Of a stretch of 64,000 nucleotides of DNA, positions 56,607-64,000 are shown piece by piece. Position 1 is the first letter of the stretch, and every line of letters begins with the position of its first letter. Source of the DNA: Polymyxa betae (lineage: Eukaryota > Endomyxa > Phytomyxea > Plasmodiophorida > Plasmodiophoridae); assembly GCA_003693705.1 (NCBI GenBank), contig RBZT01000705.1, positions 79,356-143,355 on the forward strand, read 5' to 3'. A program made the translations under genes and the position numbers. Below the pieces are notes generated by a model. The model saw only the letters and a program-made list of their open reading frames with translations, was not told the DNA's origin and searched no databases.

Positions 56607-57770
56607 ATGACGGTGGGGGTCATCAACTCGCTGTCCACAGATGCAATGGGCTATTCTGTGGCCTGGAGCCCATTCCTCCCAAATCGTTTCGCTGTGGCTA
56701 CGTCCCAGGTGAGCCACAGGCATGCATACGATTCTGTCGCCATGACCGACGCCATAGCATTTCGGTGTGATCGGTGGTGGAAAGCTCTATGTGGTCGACG
56801 ATAATCAGGGCCAGCTTGTCATCGCTGCTGCACTCGATACACCAGACAGCCTGTTCGATTGTGCTTGGAGCGAATCGAATGCTTCTCATCTTTTAACAGC
56901 CCACGGTAGCGGCGGTGTGAGACTATGGGATCTGTCCAGTAAAGGAGCAGCTCGGCTCTATGCTGAGCATTCTGCTGAAGTCTATGCTGTCGATTGGAAT
57001 CTTATCTCCAAAGACGTCTTTGTATCTGGTGCTTGGGATAAGTTCGTCAAAGTTCGACCTGATTTTCTGAAATATTTCGCAAAATTCGATTGATTTCTTT
57101 CCGATTTCATTTATCAGTATCATCATTTTATTGAGTTTGTTAACTCTACTTAACTATGTTTAGATCTGGCATCCAGATCGGCCCAGTTCTCTGAGGACGT
57201 TCGTTGAGCATTCCGGCTGTGTATATAGCACGCGATGGTCTCCGCATCGAGCCACGTCGCTGGCGTCGACAGCAGGCGATGGTCTCCTGAAGGTCTGGGA
57301 CAGCAATATGCCAGCAGCTGCTGTCACTATTCGAGCCCATAATAACGAGGTTCTCACCTGCGACTGGAACAAATACAACCCGAACATCATCGTCACCGGC
57401 TCCGTCGATCGGAGCATTCGAGTTTGGGATATCCGAACGCAGCGTTTGTTAAATTCGCTAAATGGCCACGAGTTTGCTGTGAGAAGGGTGAAATGCTCGC
57501 CACATCACGAATCGATCATTGCTTCGGCTTCCTAGTAAGATATCTCTGCTATGCCGACTCCTTCAAGAAATCAATTCGTCATTTAGCGATACGACGTTCA
57601 GGATTTGGGATCTGGCACGAGGCGACCAAGCTCTAGTCCAGACCTACGACCAACATACCGAATTCGTGCTGGGCATCGATTTCAATCTGTTCCACGAAGG
57701 CAGACTGACGACCTGCGCTTGGGACAATCGAGTCCTAATCGTCCAGGTCTCTGATCCACGACCTTCCTAA
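56607..57770 (+). CDS. PEX7: PEX7, peroxisomal PTS2 receptor
   Basis: Exons 56607-56708, 56758-57051, 57164-57534 and 57587-57770 join in phase to 316 residues, the typical PEX7 length. The protein opens with GYSVAWSPFLPNRFAVATSQ. It contains the WD40 blocks HLLTAHGSGGVRLWDLSS, VDWNLISKDVFVSGAWDKFV, TRWSPHRATSLASTAGDGLL, DWNKYNPNIIVTGSVDRSIR and the end EFVLGIDFNLFHEGRLTTCA then WD. These are the PEX7 blade sequences. The receptor binds N-terminal PTS2 signals of matrix enzymes and carries them to the peroxisome, so the organism probably keeps a PTS2 route. A PEX5L or PEX20 partner is not in the window. Confidence 0.93.
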
Positions 57771-57839
57771 ATCCGTGTATCACACAGCAAAATCGACTTC
57801 GATCTATTTCGCGAATGGAATATTCGATAAATTATATTT

Positions 57840-58319
57840 TCAAGATAGAGGCTGTTCTAGAATATACCATTCCTTCATAGTAACTACGATGGCAGCTTTA
57901 ACGACACCACCATCTAGGTCTTCGGGCGGCGTCCAGGTGAAGACGGTATCCTTGGTTTTGGGGTTCTTATTCACCTGCGTGATGGTCGACCCGTCATTAC
58001 ATTCCTTATTAGAGACCGCTTTCAGATATTTGGCCGATTTCCACTCTCCGACCCGATTGCCATCGTCGCCTTCGACATAGAGCAAGAATCCTCGATAGTC
58101 GTCGCCGATCAGACGGATCTCATAGTCCTTCTGGCCGTCAGGTTTCTGTTGGACATCGATGGAAAAGGCGTTGCTGCTCGGGTCGCCATCTGGCTCCGAC
58201 ATTTTGCGAAGTTCGTCAGCAGTGGCATCACAGACCGGTGACCCATTCGGATGCGATTCGATAGCGATCCATTGCAGGCAGCTGACGGTAAAAAGAAGAA
58301 CGAGCCCATAGTTCATCAT
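57840..58319 (-). CDS. Secreted reeler-domain protein
   Basis: A single exon of 159 residues. Residues 1-22 are a signal peptide (MMNYGLVLLFTVSCLQWIAI). The rest is one reeler domain: SHPNGSPVC, then YEIRLIGDDYRGFLLYVEG, a cysteine in KECNDGSTITQVNK, and VFTWTPPEDLDGGVVKAAIV ending KEWYIL. Two or so conserved cysteines are present. Reeler domains occur alone in defence and extracellular-matrix proteins of animals and are scattered in fungi and protists. Secretion follows from the signal peptide; the ligand is unknown. It is convergent with PEX7, only about 70 bases apart. Confidence 0.82.
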   Translation of the reverse strand: MMNYGLVLLFTVSCLQWIAIESHPNGSPVCDATADELRKMSEPDGDPSSNAFSIDVQQKPDGQKDYEIRLIGDDYRGFLLYVEGDDGNRVGEWKSAKYLKAVSNKECNDGSTITQVNKNPKTKDTVFTWTPPEDLDGGVVKAAIVVTMKEWYILEQPLS

Positions 58320-58467
58320 AATGCTATAATAAAGATATGGTCGGCAATGGCGATCTGTGATCCATGGCTCATTGACTCATCCAGTGAATCACAACTCAGA
58401 AACGACTCAAGGCGGGTCCCAAAAAATCGTGAGGTCATCTGTTTTTTATTCGGAAACTATCGAAAAG

Positions 58468-58637
58468 GTATAATAAAGGCGATGGGACCCTGCGCTCTTG
58501 TGAACGAAAAGGTATAATAAAGGCGATGGGACCCTGCGCTCTTGTGTAACGAAAATGTATAATAAAGGCGATGGGACCCTGCGCTCTTGTGTAACGAAAA
58601 TGTATAATAAAGGCGATGGGACCCTGCGCTCTTGTGT
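58468..58637 (+). repeat. Tandem repeat, 45-nt unit, four copies
   Basis: Copies start at 58468, 58512, 58557 and 58602, each beginning GTATAATAAAGGCGATGGGA and containing CCCTGCGCTCTTGTG. Copies are almost identical, so the expansion is recent. The array is in the upstream region of the reeler gene. Confidence 0.92.
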
Positions 58638-58821
58638 GAGCGGGTCCCTGCTTGAACATGAGGTGACTGCATTATGCGCAGCCCGCTCTCATTTATTTTC
58701 ATAATCAGATTGCAATTGCTTTCTTGATCAGGTTGTCTCATGTCGTCCAGATAATTTTCAGTAGAGGCAACAAAGCGTTCAAATATCAATTGCTATAGCT
58801 TTGAATCTCGAATTTAAAACA

Positions 58822-61134
58822 TGGCTGCCGATGGAGATGGGCAATGCCATAACGAACGATGCTGTGGGATAACCGATACCACAAACATTGATGATGGCGA
58901 TGACAGATTTGGCATCGCGACCCAAGACGTTCGACTATCAGTATTGAAAAAGCGGTGCGAATTGAATCTGATTGTCGACCAAGATTGGAGTTGAGTGTAT
59001 ATAGAACAGGGCATTATGGGATTCCAACCGGGAACAAATTTCAACATGTTGCAAGGGAAGGCGATCAACTCGACGTATGAGCCATGCTGGATTTGCAGAT
59101 AGGCAATTGAGTGATGATTTTAGCGATACGCCAGCGAGATCTGGATACAAATTTGGACATTTCAGATAGCTCGCCTCATTCAATGGTCGGAAAACACATT
59201 TACTCATCCTAGCTCGGAAACAAGCTAACCATGTAATAGGTGCCACGATCGCGACTCCACTTTCGTCTGCTTTATCGATCCATGGAGAATTTTGGCCGGT
59301 AATCTGTTCCCGGCCATACAACAATATATACAGCAAAACCTATACATGACGCCCGCTGTGATGTCGCTTTTCGCCTCGACAATGAACAAACTCATGAGCT
59401 GGGGAACCTGCCTCTTTGATACAGGTTCAAGCAATCATCTTGCCAAAATCATTTTCAATTCAATTTGTCAGTTTCCAGTCGGCCCTGGGCTTCACCAGAA
59501 CAGCTGATGGGCAGTACGGCCGCCACGAAACAATCGGATATGTGGATCTTTGGGTAATAAGTTGTGAGATCTCAATCTTCAACTCTAAATTTCTAGCTGA
59601 CAGATGTCTTCTATACGAGCTGTATGGTAATGGGACGCCATTTATGTCGACTGTTAACCGCCACCATCGTTATCCCAGACTGATTGAGATATTCTCGTAA
59701 AATCTTGTTATGCGAGTTTCTTCATCATGAACCAACTTCAGGGCGATCGGCTCTCCCCATCTGGACGTGTGGCCGGAAGCCGCTATGCTGCCGGGATTCT
59801 CCCGGCAGTTTCCCGGATGGCGCAGACGACGATTGGCGAATTTGAAGCATGGTGACGACCAGGCAGCAAACGACCTGATTAATGTCGGGCGATTGTTTTG
59901 TTCACAGAACCGATTGCTTTATTAAACCGCTGTCCAGAATCTCCTGGTGCTGGCGCCCAGTCACCGGCTCGATATCGACGACGTCCTTCGTCACGAATAT
60001 TTCCAAATGTTGTATCACGTCATCGGTAAGAAATCAATTCATGCTGCTTTGTCAGAGTGCATGACGCCTACTTATAGACGACATCTCGATCGAGGTCCCA
60101 ATCTCGTTTTCAGCGCCGTTCTTTCCGACCTACCAGCAAGTATGAAATCCAGCCTTGATATCGATTCCTAATAGTAGTGCTAGAGCAAATCGTTACCTCA
60201 AGCGGTAATCGACAGTCGACTGGTTAAACATCGTCGGGTATTACTCAATTGGATCAAGACCGTTGCCGAAGAGTGACGCTGCCGTCTTTCCTCTCGCTGT
60301 CTAGATTCTCACCACAGCCAGCAGGTTCAAAATCAATCCGTCGGCGTTCTTCATCTGTATGAAGTTGATCGACGAAATCCTGCTTCCAAACCGATCATCC
60401 CCAGACCATTTGCAGCTTTTAGCTGAAGTCTGTCTGTCGATCGCTGTGAAGCTCGCCGATCATGTTCAGGTTCGCGAAATCGTGCTGTGGAGTGGTCGTT
60501 GTCATTAACCACGCTCATCTCTCAACAATAGATCGATCTCTGGACCTGGACCTCTATGGCCTCGAATACGTTCTCAATTGAACAGTTCCGTTGCAGCGAA
60601 CGCGAGGTTCTACGTGCAATACGCTCTCGGTCACCATCGCTTATCACCTGCTTCCACGACCTTCAATTCTTCATACGTGTTCACGGCGATGTTTGCCCAG
60701 ATCAGGCCGATCTCGCCCAATTGATTCTAGGAAAGGCGCTCGTACGATTCGTTTTAGACATGAATATTGCAATTGTTGAGTGTTGACAGATCGAACACCC
60801 GGAGCTAAGTTGGGGCGGATCGAAAACGTTGGCATTATCAGCATTTTGTATAGCGCTCGGAGTGGATCGAAACAGCTGCTGGACGTCTCGCCTCGTCCCC
60901 TACATGCCAGAATCGATTACTCCGATCATAGCGCGTCTATACGGTTTATGCACATCTGCGGGCGACAAATTTCTGTCTGCCTCTTCTGTAAGCGTTTTGG
61001 ACTGTTTCCATTTGCCCGTTAATTTGGTTAGATTAGGCGCAGTCCGCTTTGGCAATATTTGCAGATGGAGACGTGGGCCGAGCAATGTTTCAACCGATAC
61101 GATCCCGCCTATAAACTTGATCGGGCCCTTTTGA
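58822..61134 (+). CDS. CDK-like pseudokinase fused to a cyclin box
   Basis: Exons that join in phase are 58907-59074, 59124-59185, 59240-59424, 59472-59553, 59604-59696, 59742-59883, 59938-60025, 60078-60139, 60184-60261, 60305-60469, 60532-60741 and 60790 onward. The first exon is unresolved; an ATG at 58822 is close. The N-terminal half is a protein-kinase fold with alpha-C glutamate in YASEIWIQIW, hinge FVCFIDPW and the C-lobe SSRPWASPEQLMG, QSDMWIFGCLLYEL and AIGSPHLDVWPEAAMLPGFS, as in CDKs. It has no HRD loop, and the DFG position reads SWG, so it is probably inactive. After a 44-nt intron the frame enters a cyclin box (LVKHRRVLLNWIKT, then PSAFFICMKLIDEIL and NTFSIEQFRCSEREVLRAI). No start codon serves the cyclin box alone. 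The 3' end is either the stop at 61134 or a splice at 60987 into the next gene. Confidence 0.6.
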
Positions 61135-62374
61135 AAAAATGTCTTCACTTTCTAGACGGCAACGATCTTTCCCGACTCAGCTGTTTGTCGAAATCCTGGA
61201 GGCAGGCCGCCCTGGATCGGTCGCTTTGGACCAATATCACCTTAAGTACGATACGTGCACATAAGCTGGGCGGTTCCCTGATTTCAGTTTGTTTGCAGTT
61301 GGAAGTAGATCTGCTGACGAGCTGCTGCTGCGTGTCTTGACGTATTGCTCATCGTTGCAATATTTGAATCTATCCGGTTCGCGGATCTCCTTGACAGGTC
61401 TCACGCAGGTGTTTATCCGATGCCCAGGATTACGGACCCTGATTATCGATCGAGCTCAATGCGAGAAAGGTCGGATTTGTTTTTGATGCATATTCACGGA
61501 GCCTGATTGTTCTGCATTCAGTTCGGGATTTTGATATCGCCACTTTTCCGGAACACGATGCTTTATTAAATCTGTCCGTTGCGTCTGCGAATATTTCCCT
61601 GGATGTCATGGCAGGGATATTGAAATCACTCCCGAACCTGGCCTCATTCAATTGCAGCAGTTCATTATGCTCTATCGCGCCAGCATTGTTCTATTTGCCC
61701 TCCAGTATTCGCCATCTCGATCTAAGTGGGAACGCCTGGGTCACCGATCAATTAATTTCAGGTCAGTAACATAATTGATTCGCGATCGCGATCTGAACGC
61801 AAACCCAGAAATAGCCGGCAAAGCTCAGTTAACGTCGTTGCATGTGAATTTCTGCCTGCATCTGTCTACCGACGGGATCGATTTGCTGATCAGTGATCGA
61901 CTGACCCGGTTAAGTATCTGCAATCAGAATACCGTCTCCGACAGATTTCTGATGACTATTACTCGGATATGCTCAGAGCTGCTGACGTTAGAGCTGGCCT
62001 TCAACATCTATTTAATGTCACACTCCGCTCTAGCATCCATTTCTCGTCTCAAAAGACTTCAGACACTCGGTACGTCCCGGGCGACTTTCATGGGGAATAC
62101 TTTGAGATCTCGTATAGTTCTTTGCAGGGTTCCGAGTGTATCCGATGAGACGATCTGTTCGATCGCCGAAGGCTGTGTTAACCTGCAGGTCGTGAATGTA
62201 CGAATGTGCCCGGATGTTGGTCTTGTGGGTCTATCAGCATTATATCAGCATTGCCGTTATCTGCGATTGATTCGTTGTCTGCGATGTCCTGCACATCTAC
62301 TGCGACTGTTCCAGGCCCGAAATGTCCAAATCGTCTGTCATTCCATAGATGATTCCTGGCAAACCATTTTGTGA
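61065..62374 (+). CDS. F-box / leucine-rich-repeat protein
   Basis: It starts METWAEQCFNRYDPAYKLDR at 61065. The F-box follows at residues about 17-60 (LLKKCLHFLDGNDLSRLSCL then SKSWRQAALDRSLWTN). LRR-type repeats then run to the stop at 62374: LTYCSSLQYLNLSGSRISLT, LPSSIRHLDLSGNAWVTDQL, LLTLELAFNIYLMSHSALAS and CVNLQVVNVRMCPDVGLVGL. Several introns of about 45-80 nt separate the blocks. Such proteins recruit substrates to SCF ubiquitin ligases. The ATG directly follows a splice-acceptor-like GCAG at 61061-61064. It could therefore be either a separate gene whose start overlaps the cyclin gene's last 70 bases, or the continuation of that gene. Confidence 0.78.
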
Positions 62375-62424
62375 CGGTTTCAATATTCGACGATCCCGGC
62401 GTACCATGTTTTAGTCGATGCAGA

Positions 62425-63649
62425 ATGCCAGCTGTTAAGAACCAGCAGGATCGCCCAGCTGACACGCCATTTCGTCAGCAGCGATTGCCGGCTTGGCAGC
62501 CAATTCTGACACCGAAATGGGTCATCATCACCTTTACATCGCTGGGCATTGTTTTCATCCCGATCGGGCTGATCGTCGTCTCGATCTCTAATTTGGTCGT
62601 CGAAGTTATTCAACGATATGACGATATCTGTCCGCCTCCGCCTTCCGAATGCACAATTAATGTCACAATTCCTTCTGATATGCAGCCGCCTGTTTACTTC
62701 TACTACCAGCTGACCAATTTCTACCAGAATCATCGGCGTTATGTGAAATCTAGTATGACACGTCTTTGAAACTAACAGAGTCATTCTTTTTAATTCATGT
62801 AGGAAGTGACGCTCAGCTGCGAGGAGTTGGCGATCTGTCTGAATCCGATCTGGCAAATTGCGATCCGATGATAATGTCGCCTGCTGACCCGACCAAGGTC
62901 CTGTATCCATGCGGGTTGATCGCCAACTCGTTCTTCACCGATCAGTTCAATGCTTCGCTCTACATCCCTGGATCTGTTAATGAGACCATCCTCTCCGGTG
63001 ATAACTGGAATAAGAATGGAATCGCTTGGTCCACCGATGTCCAACAGAAGTTCAAAAAACCAAGACGTAATTACGACGAAGTGACCAGGTGATTTTCGCT
63101 GCTTTCAGTTTCCGTATTGCTTTCGAGATCTCATTTCCGTATTGCTTTCGAGATCTCATTTTGTTTTCCAGATATACAACCAGGCCTGGAATCGGGACGA
63201 TTTTATTGCCTGAAGTTATCGATGAAGAATTAATCGTCTGGATGCGAACAGCGGGCATGCCAACTTTCAAAAAGCTGAATAGAATTATCGGCCAAACGAC
63301 GATTCCAGCCGGGACCGTCATTCAAGTGCGTATCAACAATCAATTTCCAGTCTCCGGGTTTGATGGGCAGAAAGCGATTGTGTTCTCGACGACTTCTGTC
63401 CTCGGAGGGAAGAACCCCTTTCTTGGATTCGCCTACATTAGCGTCGGGTCAATCTCACTAGTACTGGCTATGCTGTTCTTAGCGAAACATTACCATTCGC
63501 CGAGGACGCTGGGCGACATGACGTATTTCCACTGGAATCTATCCGATAAACGAGTTCATCCTGGTGATAATATCGGAACGCAATCGATGAGCCGTCCTGG
63601 CGAAGCTGCCGTCTCCGAAATAGACAAGAAATCTAATGATGACAAATAA
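62425..63649 (+). CDS. CDC50/LEM3 flippase beta subunit
   Basis: Exons 62425-62752, 62803-63088 and 63172-63649 join in phase to 363 residues. Two membrane helices frame a large ectodomain (VIITFTSLGIVFIPIGLIVV near residues 33-55; FAYISVGSISLVLAMLFLA near residue 310). Family signatures are YFYYQLTNFYQNHRRYVKS, LYPCGLIANSFFTDQF, IAWSTDVQQKF and GGKNPFLGFAYI. CDC50 proteins chaperone P4-ATPases that flip phospholipids across Golgi, endosome and plasma membranes. The gene is about 50 bases after the F-box gene on the same strand. The second intron contains a 25-bp tandem duplication. Confidence 0.95.
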
Positions 63650-63817
63650 TAAATATATTCAATCCACAGGTCAAATTATACAACGACTTTCAATAGTGTT
63701 CAGCTGGACGACATCATCAACCTCTCCTTTGAGCACAACCCAAACAACTAGGCAACTGTAATAGGTGGTCTTGCCTGCAGTTTATGTTTATTGAATTCTT
63801 AACACTTAATCGTTGGA

Positions 63818-64000
63818 TCAACGTTGTTTGCCCTTCAACCTTCCTTTCTCGAGCTTTCTAACCTCGAAGTAGCTTGTTGTCGCGATCATTACAGTTTGAT
63901 CTTTTAAGACGACGCCAAGCGAGGCCTGCGAGGGTAATGCTGTGAATAGGCGAAGTAGAGTCGTCGCGCATTTTATTTTAACGTCAAGTGCTCGAGTGTG
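63818..64000 (-). CDS. Unidentified gene, C-terminal part
   Basis: An open frame on the minus strand enters from the right edge and ends at the stop at 63818. It encodes about 60 residues, TRALDVKIKCATTLLRLFTA then KDQTVMIATTSYFEVRKLEK and a basic end RLKGKQR. The sequence looks like a true C-terminus but I do not recognise the family. The gene continues beyond the window. Confidence 0.5.
   Translation of the reverse strand, partial: HTRALDVKIKCATTLLRLFTALPSQASLGVVLKDQTVMIATTSYFEVRKLEKGRLKGKQR

Noticed and set aside
58938-59336. 132-codon minus-strand frame in the kinase region
   Set aside because: The plus strand gives several exons that join in phase into kinase landmarks; the minus frame matches nothing known.

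Overview
The window is nuclear DNA from a eukaryote with a compact, intron-rich genome. Introns are mostly 44-60 nt with GT...AG ends, intergenic gaps are a few hundred bases, genes lie on both strands, and TAA, TAG and TGA all act as stops. The gene set (ATG2, Rab1, COG6, BET1-type SNARE, kinesin-3, BEACH/LRBA-type protein, SMG9, HELQ-like helicase, PEX7, CDC50, PP2A scaffold, CMC2, a reeler-domain secreted protein, a CEP350-like C-terminus) fits a unicellular, probably flagellated opisthokont-grade organism such as an early-diverging fungal relative. The lineage is inference; no rRNA or mitochondrial marker is present to settle it.

Layout. 0-5.9 kb: 3' part of a CEP350/DUF4378-like repeat protein, a WD40 protein, Rab1 and a 4-TM protein. 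6.9-12.6 kb: autophagy lipid-transfer protein ATG2, then a TMEM234-like membrane protein. 12.7-15.1 kb: a mitochondrial-looking ARM+TPR protein on the minus strand. 15.4-18.7 kb: an accessory island with inverted minisatellites, the small gene CMC2, an orphan minus-strand frame, and a CRESS-DNA Rep (rolling-circle replicase) element enclosed by a 196-bp near-perfect inverted repeat with a candidate origin hairpin. 19.2-24.7 kb: GC-rich stretch with an EF-hand/WD40 protein, a coiled-coil protein, a 15-nt minisatellite and a two-RRM protein. 24.8-46.2 kb: SMG9, kinesin-3, HELQ-like helicase, BET1-like SNARE and a giant BEACH protein on the minus strand, then COG6 on the plus strand. 47.4-55.3 kb: GTPBP1/2-type GTPase, RBM34/Nop12-like protein and PP2A scaffold. 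55.6-58.3 kb: an orphan TM protein, PEX7 and the reeler protein. 58.8-63.7 kb: a CDK-like pseudokinase whose exons splice in phase into a cyclin box, an F-box/LRR protein and CDC50; a partial gene enters from the right end.

Functional themes are membrane traffic (Rab1, BET1, COG6, BEACH, kinesin-3, CDC50, ATG2) and RNA biology (SMG9, RBM34, two-RRM protein, GTPBP1). They are neighbours, not operons. The two most unusual loci are the Rep element at 17.15-18.61 kb and the predicted pseudokinase-cyclin fusion at 58.8-61.1 kb. Exon boundaries marked exact were checked by reading phase; all models are ab initio.
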